Below are positions 28,884 through 39,196 of a stretch of 64,000 bases of DNA, piece by piece. The stretch is from Gordonia sediminis. Its GTDB lineage: Bacteria; Actinomycetota; Actinomycetes; Mycobacteriales; Mycobacteriaceae. Location: the NCBI GenBank assembly GCA_004193205.1, contig RZUM01000004.1, forward strand, positions 62,001 through 126,000, in the 5' to 3' direction. Both the position numbers and the translations under genes were made by a program. The first letter of the stretch is position 1. Each line of letters starts with the position of its first letter. The notes below the pieces were generated by a model. The model worked only from the letters and a program-made list of their open reading frames with translations. It did not search any database and was not told the origin of the DNA.

Positions 28884-30921
28884 CGACGGTGTCCGCGGTC
28901 GGGGAATCGTTGCGGCGCTGGTCGATCCACTCGCAGATGACTTCGACGGCGCGGGTCACCGGAACCCCGTTGACCTGGGTGCCGTCGCGGAAGCGGAAGC
29001 TCACCGCCCCGGCCGCGACGTCGCGCTCCCCGGCGAGCAGCATGAAGGGCACCTTTCCGGTCGTGTGGGTGCGGATCTTCTTCTGCATCCGGTCATCGGA
29101 GTGGTCGACCTCGGCCCGCACCCCCCGGGAGCGCAGCGTGTCGACGACGCCCTGCAGATGGTCCCCGAAGGTGTCCGCGACCGGGATGCCGACGACCTGG
29201 ACCGGCGCCAACCAGGCCGGGAACGCACCCGCGTAGTGCTCGGTCAGCACACCGAAGAACCGCTCGATCGAGCCGAACAGCGCCCGGTGGATCATCACCG
29301 GCTGGTGCTTGGCACCGTCGGTACCGGTGTATTCGAGGTCGAAGCGGGCCGGCTGGTTGAAGTCCAACTGAATCGTGGACATCTGCCAATTGCGGCCCAG
29401 TGCATCCTTGACCTGCACGGAAATCTTCGGACCGTAGAACGCCGCGCCGCCCGGATCGGGCACGAGGTCCAGGCCGGACTCGCGCGCCACCTCGGCCAGG
29501 GTGTTGGTCGCGATTTCCCACGACTCGTCGTCGCCGACGTACTTCTTGGGGTCCTTGGTGGACAGCTCGAGGTAGTAGTCGTCGAGGCCGTAATCGGAGA
29601 GCAGGTCGAGGACGAACGTGAGCAGCGAGCGCAGCTCATCGCGCATCTGCTCGCGTGTGCAGTAGATGTGGGCGTCGTCCTGTGTCATGCCGCGCACCCG
29701 GGTCAGGCCGTGGACCACGCCGGACTTCTCGTAGCGATACACCGAGCCGAATTCGAACAGCCGCAACGGCAGTTCGCGGTAGGACCTGCCCCGGGACCGG
29801 AAGATCAGGTTGTGCATCGGGCAGTTCATCGGCTTCAGGTAGTAGTCCTGGGCCGGCTTGCGCACGGTGCCGTCATCGTTGTACTCGGCGTCGAGCTGCA
29901 TCGGCGGGAACATGCCGTCGGCGTACCACTCGAGATGGCCGGACACCTCGTACAGGTGCGACTTCGTGATGTGCGGCGTGTTGACGAACTCGTAGCCGGC
30001 CTCGGTGTGGCGCCGGCGCGAGTAGTCCTCGAGCTCCTTGCGGATGATACCGCCCTTGGGATGGAAGACGGGCAGACCCGACCCCAGCTCGTCGGGGAAG
30101 CTGAACAGGTCCAGCTCCACCCCGAGCCTGCGATGGTCACGTCGTTCCGCCTCGGCCAGCAACTCCAGGTAGCCGTCCTGCGCCTCGGCCGACTCCCACG
30201 CGGTTCCGTAGATCCGCTGCAGGTCGGCGTTGTCCTGATCTCCGCGCCAGTAGGCCGCCGATGACCGCGTCAGCTTGAACGCGGTGATGTACTTGGTGGT
30301 CGGGACGTGCGGTCCACGGCACAGGTCGCACCAGATGACCTCACCGGTGCGCGGATTGAGGTTGTCGTAGGCGGTCAGTTCGGCTCCGCCGACCTCCATG
30401 ACCTCGCTGTCGTTGGCCGCCCCCTTGTCGTCGATGAGCTCGAGCTTGTACGGCTCGGATGCCAGTTCGACGCGCGCCTGGTCCTTCGACCGATAGACCC
30501 GGCGGGAGAACCGCTGCCCCGACTTGATGATCTGCTTCATCTTCTTCTCGAGGGCGGTGAGATCCTCGGGGGTGAACGGCTCCGCGACGTCGAAGTCGTA
30601 GTAGAAGCCGTCCTTGATGGGCGGGCCGATGCCGAGCTTTGCCTCCGGGAACAGCTCCTGGACGGCCTGCGCGAGCACATGGGCGGTGGAATGACGGATG
30701 ACGCTGCGGCCGGCGTCGGTGTTCGCGGCAACCGGCTCGACGTCGGTGTCGAGTTCCGGAGTCCAGGACAGATCACGCAGCTGACCTGCGGCGTCGCGGA
30801 CCACGACGACGGCGTCAGGACCCTTGTTGGGCAGGTCGTGTTCACGCAGCGCCGTGCCCGCGGTGGTCCCGGCCGGCACACGGATGGTGGTGGCGCGGGA
30901 CACGGTGAGGTCGTCGGGCAC
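28876..30921 (-). CDS. thrS: Threonyl-tRNA synthetase
   Basis: Class II synthetase (681 aa). An N-terminal TGS domain ([15 protein letters not shown]) is followed by the editing domain with its [16 protein letters not shown] motif (His-x3-His), then the catalytic core with [24 protein letters not shown] (zinc Cys), [15 protein letters not shown] (motif 2) and [17 protein letters not shown] (motif 3), and the anticodon-binding domain. The GTG at 30921 ([15 protein letters not shown]) is chosen because GAGGAG lies about 9 nt upstream; the 826-aa open frame upstream of it is not conserved. It heads the operon that continues through HIT, pgsA, patA and pimA. Confidence 0.96.
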   Translation of the reverse strand: MPDDLTVSRATTIRVPAGTTAGTALREHDLPNKGPDAVVVVRDAAGQLRDLSWTPELDTDVEPVAANTDAGRSVIRHSTAHVLAQAVQELFPEAKLGIGPPIKDGFYYDFDVAEPFTPEDLTALEKKMKQIIKSGQRFSRRVYRSKDQARVELASEPYKLELIDDKGAANDSEVMEVGGAELTAYDNLNPRTGEVIWCDLCRGPHVPTTKYITAFKLTRSSAAYWRGDQDNADLQRIYGTAWESAEAQDGYLELLAEAERRDHRRLGVELDLFSFPDELGSGLPVFHPKGGIIRKELEDYSRRRHTEAGYEFVNTPHITKSHLYEVSGHLEWYADGMFPPMQLDAEYNDDGTVRKPAQDYYLKPMNCPMHNLIFRSRGRSYRELPLRLFEFGSVYRYEKSGVVHGLTRVRGMTQDDAHIYCTREQMRDELRSLLTFVLDLLSDYGLDDYYLELSTKDPKKYVGDDESWEIATNTLAEVARESGLDLVPDPGGAAFYGPKISVQVKDALGRNWQMSTIQLDFNQPARFDLEYTGTDGAKHQPVMIHRALFGSIERFFGVLTEHYAGAFPAWLAPVQVVGIPVADTFGDHLQGVVDTLRSRGVRAEVDHSDDRMQKKIRTHTTGKVPFMLLAGERDVAAGAVSFRFRDGTQVNGVPVTRAVEVICEWIDQRRNDSPTADTVDG

Positions 30922-31246
30922 TTCGGGGCACTCCTCGGGGTCGGCCGTACGCGAGCCGCGTACGGCGCAAAACGGATGTCTGCAGGTTGATGTTATCTGC
31001 GCCGAGCATCGTCGCCGCACCCCCACCGGAATCGCCCACCGCGTCGCCGCCGAGACACGAGCGAGCGGACCCGCGGCATGTGCGAGCGCCGTTCCGGTCC
31101 GACGCCGCTGAGCCCCGGGCGAGGATCGCGGTACGATACCGGCGTCGACGACGCCACGCAGCGACATCATCGGGCGACCAACGGGTGGGCTATGACACCA
31201 ACCGGATCGGATCTGTTCCACCCACTTCCCGTGTGCACCCGGCCGG
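30922..31246. promoter_or_regulatory. Divergent intergenic region between thrS and FUSC gene
   Basis: A 325-bp stretch with no supportable gene, between the minus-strand thrS start and the plus-strand FUSC start. It must hold both promoters. I looked for a T-box specifier hairpin and its conserved TGG-N-ACC core upstream of thrS and saw none. No strong palindrome was found. Confidence 0.5.
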
Positions 31247-33358
31247 GTGGTGAAATCCGTGGCGCGTGACATGGCAGCTGTCATCCGGGACCACCTGCAC
31301 ACCCAGGATCCCGAGCACGACGCGCTGCGCAGAGCACTGCGCGCCGCGCTCGTCATCCCGTCGGCGTTCGCGATCGGTTACTTCGTCGTCGGCGGGTCAC
31401 AGACCCCGCTCTTCGCCGCATTCGGGTCGTTCGCGCTGTTGGTGTTCGTCGACTTCCCCGGCGACCGGCGTGCCCGCGGGGTCGGCTACCTCGGGCTCGC
31501 CGCGGTCGGCGCTGGGCTGATCACCCTCGGAACCCTGGTCTCCGAGATCGCCTGGCTCGCGGTGCTGGCCATGTTCGCGATCGGATCGGTGGTCCTGTTC
31601 ATCGGCGTCGTCAGCGCCGCACTCGCCGCATCCCAACGCTCGGTGCTGCTGACCTTCGTGCTGCCGGTGGCATCACCGGCACCGCCGAGCGCCGTCGGCG
31701 ACCGTCTGCTGGGTTGGGCGATCGCTCTCGCCTGCTGCGTCCCCGCGGCGCTGTACCTGTTCGCACCGCACCACCATGACCGCCTGCGCGCTCGGGCGGC
31801 CCGGACCTGCCGGCTGCTCGCCGGCGTGCTGGACGGTGATGGCGATCCGGCCGACGCGAGGGCAGCCATGGCCGACCTGCAGACGAGCTTCCTCGCGACT
31901 GCTTGCCGACCGGTCGGCCTGTCGGCCGGGAGCCGGGCGCTGGTGCGTGTGGTCGGTCAGTTGCAGTGGCTGACCGACCGCCTGACCCTGAAGACATCGG
32001 TGGACCCGCCGTTGGCGGGGTCGTCGCCGGAAACCAGTGCGCAGGTTCTGCGCACCGCGGCATCGACCATCGAGCCCGCAGAACGCGAACAGCATCGTCG
32101 ATCGCTTTCCCGGCTCGAGAACCTGGTCGCCGAACTCGACGACGAGCGCGACCGGGCGTTCGGTGAGTTCACGGCAGCCCGGGATCACCGCGCCGCCACC
32201 GCGGTGCTGGCCTCGCACGCCGTGGACTCTGCGGTGGCGACGACCGGCCGCATCATCGCCTGGTCGGCCGCCGCCGACCGGCGTCCGGTGGTCGACCGAC
32301 TACTCGGACGCGGGCTGCCGGGCGAAGGGGCCGACGGCCGAGCCATCCCGCGACCACTGGTCTCCCCCAACTACATTCGTGGCTATCTCCGCCCCCGGTC
32401 GATCACTCTGCAGAACAGCCTTCGCGGAGGTCTCGGTCTGGCCATGGCGGTGGCCGTCACCGAGTTCTTCTCGGTGCAGCACGGTTTCTGGATCGTGCTC
32501 GGCACCCTGTCGGTCCTGCGCAGTTCCGCACTCACGACCGGGTCGTCGGTGCTGCGCGCCATCCTCGGGACCGTCGTCGGCTTCGCGATCGGCGCCGCCA
32601 TCCTCGAACTGCTGGGGACGGGGCCGGTCGTGCTCTGGCTCGCGTTGCCGCCGGCCATCTTCCTCGCCGCATTCGTGCCCGAGGTGGTGTCGTTCACCGC
32701 CGGCCAAGCGGCCTTCACGGTTACGGTCCTGCTGCTGTTCAACGTGATCGACCCCGTCGGTTTCCGCGTGGGACTGATCAGGATCGAGGACGTCCTGCTC
32801 GGCTCGGCGGTGGCGGTCGTCGTCGCCTTTCTGTTGTGGCCGCGGAGCGCCGCGACGACGATGCGGGTCGGCGAGGCGGGGGCGGCCGCCGCCGGATCGC
32901 GTTTCCTGGTCGCGGCGGTGCAGCACGTCACCCGCCGGCAGGCCGTCGACCCCGCGGTCCAGGCCGAGGCCTATGCGACCTCCCGGACCTTCGACGACGA
33001 CGTTCGGCAGTACCTCGCCGAGCGCGGTGGGACCCGCGACGGCATCAGACCGGTCCTGCACGCCTCGACGCGGACGGTTCGAACGGTGCTCGCCGCCGAG
33101 GCGATCGCGCGGATCACGTCAAGCGCACCGCCGGGTCCCGACGCCCCTGCCTGCGCGGTGCTGGAACGACACGCAGCCGCACTCGCCGACTGGCTCACCG
33201 GTGGGTCCGAACATCCCCCGTCGGCATCCGTGGGTGCGGACCTCCTGGACGCACCCGGTGCCGATGCGGCCGGCGCCCCTCTGCTCTGGACCGCCGCACA
33301 CCTCAATGAGCTGGAGTTGCTCCGGGATCACCAGGCGCGGTCGCCGGCGCCCGCGTGA
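31247..33358 (+). CDS. FUSC family (fusaric acid resistance/aromatic acid exporter-like) membrane protein
   Basis: A 703-aa membrane protein with two blocks of about six membrane segments. Block 1 spans residues 30-180 ([39 protein letters not shown]), block 2 residues 385-540 ([53 protein letters not shown], the FUSC_2 signature). Between and after them are soluble helical regions. FUSC proteins are thought to export aromatic acids and other toxic compounds; no substrate can be assigned. The start is uncertain: GTG codons at 31247, 31250 and 31259 and an ATG at 31271 are all in frame, and no strong ribosome-binding site decides. No membrane-fusion partner gene is adjacent. Confidence 0.85.
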   Translation: MVKSVARDMAAVIRDHLHTQDPEHDALRRALRAALVIPSAFAIGYFVVGGSQTPLFAAFGSFALLVFVDFPGDRRARGVGYLGLAAVGAGLITLGTLVSEIAWLAVLAMFAIGSVVLFIGVVSAALAASQRSVLLTFVLPVASPAPPSAVGDRLLGWAIALACCVPAALYLFAPHHHDRLRARAARTCRLLAGVLDGDGDPADARAAMADLQTSFLATACRPVGLSAGSRALVRVVGQLQWLTDRLTLKTSVDPPLAGSSPETSAQVLRTAASTIEPAEREQHRRSLSRLENLVAELDDERDRAFGEFTAARDHRAATAVLASHAVDSAVATTGRIIAWSAAADRRPVVDRLLGRGLPGEGADGRAIPRPLVSPNYIRGYLRPRSITLQNSLRGGLGLAMAVAVTEFFSVQHGFWIVLGTLSVLRSSALTTGSSVLRAILGTVVGFAIGAAILELLGTGPVVLWLALPPAIFLAAFVPEVVSFTAGQAAFTVTVLLLFNVIDPVGFRVGLIRIEDVLLGSAVAVVVAFLLWPRSAATTMRVGEAGAAAAGSRFLVAAVQHVTRRQAVDPAVQAEAYATSRTFDDDVRQYLAERGGTRDGIRPVLHASTRTVRTVLAAEAIARITSSAPPGPDAPACAVLERHAAALADWLTGGSEHPPSASVGADLLDAPGADAAGAPLLWTAAHLNELELLRDHQARSPAPA

Positions 33359-33400
33359 ACCGCCGGCTGTCGTCTTCGACCCGCGGTTGCGGAGTCGTCG

Positions 33401-33814
33401 TTACAAGATGGGGCTGGCCAGCCAGTCCGCGTGCACGTTCACCCAGCCGGCCACCATGGCGACAACGCCGAGCAGCCACAGAGTCACCAGGACGATCGCC
33501 GCGGTACCCATCCAGACGCTGCCCTGGACGCTCCAGTGCTGTCGCGCTATCCAGGCCGTCCACGCGTCGTATCGCCCCCGGGCGAACATCAGCACCCGAT
33601 GGGCCCAATGGAACTCCGACGCCAGGATGCCGAGGCCGAGGAAGACGATCAACCAACCCGGGCCGGGATATGGAATCGCGACGACGCCACCTGCCAACAC
33701 GATCGTCCCGAGGACACCGACGGCGAGGCGGTACGCACGGTGCTGTCTCGGATTCTGCCGGATCACGTAGCGGCGCTTACGCCCCCACACCCGCAACCGT
33801 TTCCAGGCCGACAT
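33401..33814 (-). CDS. PGPGW-type small transmembrane protein (TIGR02611-like)
   Basis: A 137-aa membrane protein with a basic cytoplasmic N-terminus (SAWKRLRVWGRKRRYVIRQNPRQHRAYR), two membrane segments forming a hairpin around the signature IPYPGPGWLIVFLGLGILASEF, and a further pair of hydrophobic segments at the end (VWMGTAAIVLVTLWLLGVVAM). The Pro-Gly-Pro-Gly-Trp hairpin defines the PGPGW/TIGR02611 family, whose function is unknown. It converges on the FUSC gene, 42 bp away. Confidence 0.85.
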   Translation of the reverse strand: MSAWKRLRVWGRKRRYVIRQNPRQHRAYRLAVGVLGTIVLAGGVVAIPYPGPGWLIVFLGLGILASEFHWAHRVLMFARGRYDAWTAWIARQHWSVQGSVWMGTAAIVLVTLWLLGVVAMVAGWVNVHADWLASPIL

Positions 33815-34019
33815 CTACTCCGCATCCGTATCCGATCCGACCGATGAGGATTTCAGCCTACGCGAGAAGCGCTCGGCGCTATCCGCGCGCGATCGCTGCG
33901 CAGGATCGGGTTATCGTGCCGCTGCCGAAAACCACTGTTGGTGGGTGCGCGCTTGACGATATGGCTGCGGGCCCGCTGTTAGGGTGAGGTCTTCAGATGA
34001 GTGACTTCGGGAGGCCACC

Positions 34020-34757
34020 ATGGGTGCCAACGATGCGCGCGAACAACCCTCACCCGCCACCGACGGGCTCCTGGACATCGCCGGGAACCTCTCCCACTAT
34101 CACCGCGAGCACGAGAAGTACTACTCCGAGGCACCGCTGACCGATGCGCTCGCGTTGCAGCGCATCGCCCGCACGCTGACCGCCCTGGCCGAGCGCTGGT
34201 CCTCTGCCGAGCCGACATCGACACCATCGCCGAGCCCGTTCGCCGGGGCCCCCGATCTCAACGACGAACGTGCGATCGAGACGAGCGGGGTGCTCTTCAT
34301 GGAGGGCGGCGGCGAGCCGGCGGAGATCAGCGCGATCGAGGCCGAACTCGAGGCCCACGCCGACCGCAGCGAACAGAGCGGCACCTGGCTCGCCTCCGCG
34401 ATGGAAACCTCCTGGGCCATGTCCGAGGCGCTGCTCGCCTATCCGGGGCTCGCCGACCTCCTCGCCGAACGGCACCGGATCATCGGCAACAACTGGCGCA
34501 ACGCCTCCACCGCGCGACTGATCGCGCTCTATCTTCGCCGTGCCGTGGCGATCATGCGGCGAATCGATTTCACCCCGGCCGCGTTGCGCGACGACCTCGC
34601 CGAAGAACGCGTCTCGGCGAGATACCTGTTCTCGGCGGCCGAGATGATCGCCCACGCCGCCGACCTCTCGACCGCGAGCGCGGTGCTGACCCACGAGGAC
34701 GAGCGTCGCTGGCGGGTCTTTCACGATCGAATTGCGCGAATCACCAGCCCCGACTAG
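34020..34757 (+). CDS. Conserved hypothetical protein, function unknown
   Basis: A 245-aa soluble, largely helical and acidic protein (GNLSHYHREHEKYYSEAPLTDALALQRIARTL; SGTWLASAMETSWAMSEALLAYPGLADLLAERHRIIGNNW). No membrane segment, signal peptide, or motif that I recognise. Codon use (strong G/C at third positions) and a good GGGAGG ribosome-binding site 6 nt before the ATG make it a real gene. Similar unnamed proteins are, to my knowledge, restricted to mycolic-acid actinobacteria. It stands alone between a PGPGW protein (divergent, 205 bp) and the convergent P-type ATPase, so context gives no clue. Confidence 0.8.
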   Translation: MGANDAREQPSPATDGLLDIAGNLSHYHREHEKYYSEAPLTDALALQRIARTLTALAERWSSAEPTSTPSPSPFAGAPDLNDERAIETSGVLFMEGGGEPAEISAIEAELEAHADRSEQSGTWLASAMETSWAMSEALLAYPGLADLLAERHRIIGNNWRNASTARLIALYLRRAVAIMRRIDFTPAALRDDLAEERVSARYLFSAAEMIAHAADLSTASAVLTHEDERRWRVFHDRIARITSPD

Positions 34758-34766
34758 CGAAGGCAC

Positions 34767-34808
34767 CGACCCGGGGCGATCCGCTCGGCCCCCGTCATTC
34801 CCGGGTCG
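34767..34808. terminator. Possible terminator between hypothetical gene and P-type ATPase
   Basis: A perfect 9-bp inverted repeat (CGACCCGGG at 34767-34775, CCCGGGTCG at 34800-34808) with a 24-nt loop lies between two convergent stops. The loop is long and no T-tract follows, so the call is weak. Confidence 0.35.
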
Positions 34809-34811
34809 TCG

Positions 34812-37800
34812 TCAGTCCTCGGTCGTCGACTTCTCCGTGCTCGGCGCCGGCGTGTCACCCGCGTTCGTCAGCATGCCGGAAAGCGGAGGTGCGACAACGG
34901 CGGCGGAAACGGCGGCGACGCCGGCGATGGTCCACTCCAGCGGTCCGAGCGGGCGGCAGCCGAAGAAGTAGCTGGTCGGCGGGAACTGGACGAGGCCGAC
35001 CAGAGCGGCGACCGAGCCGATGGCTGCGGCGAGGATGAGTGGGTCGCCCTGCGCGCTGGCTGCGGTCTGGGTGAGTTGGGCCCCGACGAGCGCAACGAAG
35101 CCGACCGTGCTCGCTCCGCGCGGCGTACTGACGAGGCGGGCCCCGAGCCAGCCACCGCTCGCCGACAACGCCGTCGCGACAGCGCGACCCATCACGTCAC
35201 CGTTGAGCGCGGCTCCGACCGCCGAGTCGGGTCCCTCGGACATCAGCTCGGCGGGTGTCACGTCGCGGGGTGGGCGCGCAGCGACGGCGAGGGCAGGCAA
35301 CAGATCGGTGAGCAGATTCACGGCGAGCAGTTGTCGTGCGCCAAGGGCGGGACGCGCCGACAGCAGCGATGATGTGAGCGCGAAACCGATCTCGCCGAGA
35401 TTGCCGCCGACCAGCAGCGAGACGCTGTCGCGGACCGCGCGCCACATCGCCCGGCTTTCGATGACGGCGTCGACGAGGGTCTCGATGCGCTCGTCGGTGA
35501 CGACGAGGTCCGCGGACTGCTTCGCCGCGGGAGTGCTCTTGGGTCCCATGGCGATTCCGACGTCGGCGAGTCTGATGGCGGGCGCGTCGTTGGCACCGTC
35601 GCCGGTCACTGCCACGCCGTGCCCGGCCTCCTGCAGAGCGCGCACGATCATCACCTTGTGGATGGGACTCACCCGGGCGAACACCGCCGTCTCGGAGACG
35701 AGTTCGGCGAGTTCGGCCGGCCGGAGGTTCTCCACCTCCGTGCCGGTGATGACCCGGCCACTGGTGCGCAGACCCAACTCGGCGGCGATCGCGGCGGCGG
35801 TGCTCGGGTGATCGCCGGTCAGCATCACGGCATCGACTCCCGCAGCTCTCAGATCGCGCACCGCCGCGGCCGCGGTGGGACGCGCCGGGTCGGCCAGGCA
35901 CAGCAGTCCGACGAACTCGAGCCGATCGATGCGGTCCGGGTCGAGTTCGGCACGTTGCGAGGCGGAGCGCTCGGCAACCGCGAGGACCCGAAAGCCACGC
36001 TCCCCCAACTCTTCCACGCTGTTCTGCAGCTGGGCGCGCAGGTCGGCCGTCATGGGTCGGCTCACGGTGCCGTCGCGGCGTTCGGTGCAGCGCGCCAGCA
36101 CGATCTCGGGAGCGCCCTTGACACTGATCATCTGCCGCCCGGCGGTCTGACCGAGCACCGCGTGGAATCCGCGGCCGGGCTCGAACGGCAACTCCTTCAC
36201 CATCCGCCAGTCGGGCTCTCCCTCCTGGCGAGTGGTTCCGGCCGCCTCGGCTCCGGCCACGACCGCCCGGTCGGTGGGATGCGGGAGTTGGTGCGTCGCG
36301 GTCTCCGAGGGAGTGGCACGCAGCGCCGCCGCGAGCACACACCGCCGCGGCGGGAGCAGCCCGTCGATCGGCTCATCTACGGTTCCATCGCCGACTCGAC
36401 GCAAATCGATCCGACCGGCGGTCAGCGTGCCTGTCTTGTCGAAGCAGACGGTGTCGACCCGGCCGAGCGCTTCGAGGGTTCGTGGGGTCCGGACCAGCAC
36501 ATTGCGTCGCGAGAGGCGACGAGCCGCAGCGAGCTGGGCGACCGTCGCGGCAAAGGGCAGACCCTCGGGCACCGCGGCAACGGCGAGCGCGACCGCCGAG
36601 CTGACGGCCGCGGCGGGCGAGCCACGCAGGATTCCCATGCCGAGTACACCGGCCGCCGCGCCGACCGCTATACGCACCGACCACACGGTCAGAGTCCGAA
36701 GCTGTGCCTCGACTCCACCCGCCGACTGGGCCTCGTCGGACAGTGCGCCGCTGCGACCGCCTTCGGTGCTGCGCCCTACCGAGACCACGACGGCGGTGGC
36801 AGTGCCGGCGACAACCGTGGTGCCCGCGTACAGCATGCTGACGCGCTCGGCGATCTCATCGGCCTCGACCGGCGCCGGGTCCTTCGTCACCGGCATCGAT
36901 TCACCGGTGAGGCTGGATTCATCGACCTCGAGGTGGTCGGCCTCGATCAGCCGGCAATCGGCGGGAACGGCGTCCCCCGCCTCGAGTGTCACGATGTCAC
37001 CGGCGACGAGCTCGGTAGCCGGGGCGGAGCGTTCGTGGTTCTCACGGCGCAGCGTGGCCCGCAGGGCCCCGACGTCGGCGAGCCTGCGCACTGCGCGACC
37101 GGCCGCGATCTCCTGCACGGCACCGAGTACGGCGTTGCCAAGCATCACGACGGTGACCAGTCCGGCGTCCAGGACGGAGCCACTCACCGCGGAGACGCCC
37201 GCGCCGGCGGCCAAAGGTGCGGTGAGCGGGGTGTCGAGTTCGGACACGGTTGCCCGCAGTAGCCCCGGCGGCGGCTGTGAGGTGTCGGCATCGCCATTGC
37301 GCCGCTGGTCGGCCTCGTCGGCCGACAGTCCGGCCAAGCCGGTCTGCAGCATCGCCAACGCCTCGTCGACCTGCATCGCGTGCCACCGTGTCGTGTCCGC
37401 CGCAGGCGGCAGCGTCATCCGCGCGAGGGCGTGCGCCGACCAGACACTGGTCGCGATAGCGACGAGCCCGGCAACGCCGACCGGCAACGAGCCCCGCCGC
37501 TGCGCGCCGCGATTAGGGCCCAGCAGACCCAGCACCGCTCCGCTGAGTGAGCCGAGCGTCGCCAACTGCACACTGCGTTCGCTGTTGGCCTTGGCGACAG
37601 TGCAACCGTTGAGCACATACCAGGCATCCGCGAGTCCGGGCCCGCACATCAGGTCCGCGGCCCAGGGTGGATGCCGGTTCTCGGTGACAATGCCGATTGC
37701 GATGTCTGCCGCGGACAACCCGGGATCGTTGCGGTCGGCGATCAGTGCGACCACGCGGCCCTCGGCCTGCAATTTGTGCACCGACGCGGCCAGATGCGAT

Positions 37801-39101
37801 CCGCCCCCGATGCTGGCATCCGCACCGACGCGCTCCGCCATGTCGGATGCGATGGGCGCCACCACAACTCGGCCCACTGTGTGGGCGGCGGCGATCACCG
37901 CGTCGGTGAGCGGCGCCAGCTCACCGGTTTCCGTGGTCAGCACCTTCGCGTCGATGACCACCGTGTCGACTCGGTCGAGGCATCGCAGTGCTTTCGGGTC
38001 TCGCACGAGGACGCCGCGTGTGGCCAGCACACGGCTCAGCGCTGCGACGTTGGCATCGGCACCCATGCGCGCGGCCCGGGGCGCACCGATGGAGATCGCT
38101 CTCGCCGCCTTCATCACACCACCGATCGGCAGCATCGCCAACGCCGTCACACCGGTGACCACCCCAGCTCGCTGCGCGTACCGTTCGATCGGCCCGGGCG
38201 GTAGCGGAACCGGACGCGCGTCGGGTCTCGGTTGTGGCCGGGCCTCGGCGAGACCCGCGGTGGCGGCCAGCGCCGGGGCGCGCGATTCCCACACGTGCCG
38301 ACGAGCGAGAGCCGCGGGCAGTTCGACGGCGCGCAACCCCGCATCCGTGAACGCCGAGAGCGGCGTATGGGCGGCCGCACCGATCACCGAACCCGCGAGC
38401 GCAAGGCCGAGTTCGACGCGCACCGACCCGAATCGGGTGTCCAGCCGGCGGCGCAGCGCGGGCAGCAGATCCATCCCGTAGACCAGCGCCATCGTCTCCG
38501 GCGGCAACTCCAGGCGGGGCGCGAACCGACCCGCGAGTCCGAGGCCCGCACCGAGCACGTCTGCGCCCAACGCCAGCAGTTCATCGAAGACCGGCTCGAA
38601 TCCGCCGGGATGCATCGGTCGATCGCGCGGCAGCGTCGCCATGTCGTGGTCCTGTTCGACCTGTGCGACGGCATCGCGAAGCGCGGAGACGTCGGTGCGC
38701 TCGGGATCGAACTCGACCACGACATCGCCGAGGATGCCGTTGACCGCAACCCACTTCACACCGTCGACCGAACCGACGGTGTGCTTGAGTGCCGCAACGT
38801 AGTCGTCCGCAACGTCGACGAGGTGGACGCCGCGCGCCTCGATGTGCGCACGGCCGGAACGTGTCCAGGTCTGCCGGCCACTGACCTCGTTGCGGACCGC
38901 CCGCACCGTGTCGGCAACCAACCCCGATGCGAACCGCAGACCCGCGTCGACCCCGAACACCCTGCTACTCCTGCCCCGCGTCGTTCTTGTGATCGTCCAC
39001 GACCCACCCAATGAATCCATGCTTTCGAGATCGGTTACAGCCAACCACCCAACCGCGTCCGTGGCTACCGCCAAAGGGCCCTCCCCGAGGACTTTGATCA
39101 C
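34812..39101 (-). CDS. ctpI: Very large P-type cation-transporting ATPase, CtpI/CtpH-like
   Basis: A 1429-aa P-type ATPase. The C-terminal 800 residues carry the catalytic machinery: actuator loop TGESMPVTKDP (about residue 732), the membrane motif AAVPEGLPFAAT, the phosphorylation site FDKTGTLTAG (about 885), the TGDHPSTAAAIAAELGL segment and hinge VTGDGANDAPAIRLADVGIAMG (about 1167), then the C-terminal membrane block. The order and the PEGLP motif fit the calcium/sodium-potassium-like (P2) group. The first 600 residues are a mycobacterial-type extension with an HMA-like fold (GVHLVDVADDYVAALKHTVGSVDGVKW) and a degenerate second ATPase-like module. Length and layout match M. tuberculosis CtpI or CtpH; which of the two, and the ion, are undetermined. 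GTG start at 39101 with GAGG upstream. Confidence 0.87.
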   Translation of the reverse strand: MIKVLGEGPLAVATDAVGWLAVTDLESMDSLGGSWTITRTTRGRSSRVFGVDAGLRFASGLVADTVRAVRNEVSGRQTWTRSGRAHIEARGVHLVDVADDYVAALKHTVGSVDGVKWVAVNGILGDVVVEFDPERTDVSALRDAVAQVEQDHDMATLPRDRPMHPGGFEPVFDELLALGADVLGAGLGLAGRFAPRLELPPETMALVYGMDLLPALRRRLDTRFGSVRVELGLALAGSVIGAAAHTPLSAFTDAGLRAVELPAALARRHVWESRAPALAATAGLAEARPQPRPDARPVPLPPGPIERYAQRAGVVTGVTALAMLPIGGVMKAARAISIGAPRAARMGADANVAALSRVLATRGVLVRDPKALRCLDRVDTVVIDAKVLTTETGELAPLTDAVIAAAHTVGRVVVAPIASDMAERVGADASIGGGSHLAASVHKLQAEGRVVALIADRNDPGLSAADIAIGIVTENRHPPWAADLMCGPGLADAWYVLNGCTVAKANSERSVQLATLGSLSGAVLGLLGPNRGAQRRGSLPVGVAGLVAIATSVWSAHALARMTLPPAADTTRWHAMQVDEALAMLQTGLAGLSADEADQRRNGDADTSQPPPGLLRATVSELDTPLTAPLAAGAGVSAVSGSVLDAGLVTVVMLGNAVLGAVQEIAAGRAVRRLADVGALRATLRRENHERSAPATELVAGDIVTLEAGDAVPADCRLIEADHLEVDESSLTGESMPVTKDPAPVEADEIAERVSMLYAGTTVVAGTATAVVVSVGRSTEGGRSGALSDEAQSAGGVEAQLRTLTVWSVRIAVGAAAGVLGMGILRGSPAAAVSSAVALAVAAVPEGLPFAATVAQLAAARRLSRRNVLVRTPRTLEALGRVDTVCFDKTGTLTAGRIDLRRVGDGTVDEPIDGLLPPRRCVLAAALRATPSETATHQLPHPTDRAVVAGAEAAGTTRQEGEPDWRMVKELPFEPGRGFHAVLGQTAGRQMISVKGAPEIVLARCTERRDGTVSRPMTADLRAQLQNSVEELGERGFRVLAVAERSASQRAELDPDRIDRLEFVGLLCLADPARPTAAAAVRDLRAAGVDAVMLTGDHPSTAAAIAAELGLRTSGRVITGTEVENLRPAELAELVSETAVFARVSPIHKVMIVRALQEAGHGVAVTGDGANDAPAIRLADVGIAMGPKSTPAAKQSADLVVTDERIETLVDAVIESRAMWRAVRDSVSLLVGGNLGEIGFALTSSLLSARPALGARQLLAVNLLTDLLPALAVAARPPRDVTPAELMSEGPDSAVGAALNGDVMGRAVATALSASGGWLGARLVSTPRGASTVGFVALVGAQLTQTAASAQGDPLILAAAIGSVAALVGLVQFPPTSYFFGCRPLGPLEWTIAGVAAVSAAVVAPPLSGMLTNAGDTPAPSTEKSTTED

Positions 39102-39196
39102 CGATCGGCCTCAGGGGGTCGTGGCCCGCCGGCCAGGTGCACCGGAGCCGGCCAAGTCGAGCCCGCCGACGTCGGACCACCGCTACTGTCTGAGGG

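Noticed and set aside
30922-31246. T-box riboswitch upstream of thrS
   Set aside because: No specifier hairpin or conserved T-box core was recognisable, and T-boxes for ThrRS are not usual in this lineage.
36232-38481. 749-aa plus-strand frame within the P-type ATPase
   Set aside because: Antisense to the catalytic half of the ATPase and low in complexity (Ser, Ala, Thr, Pro).
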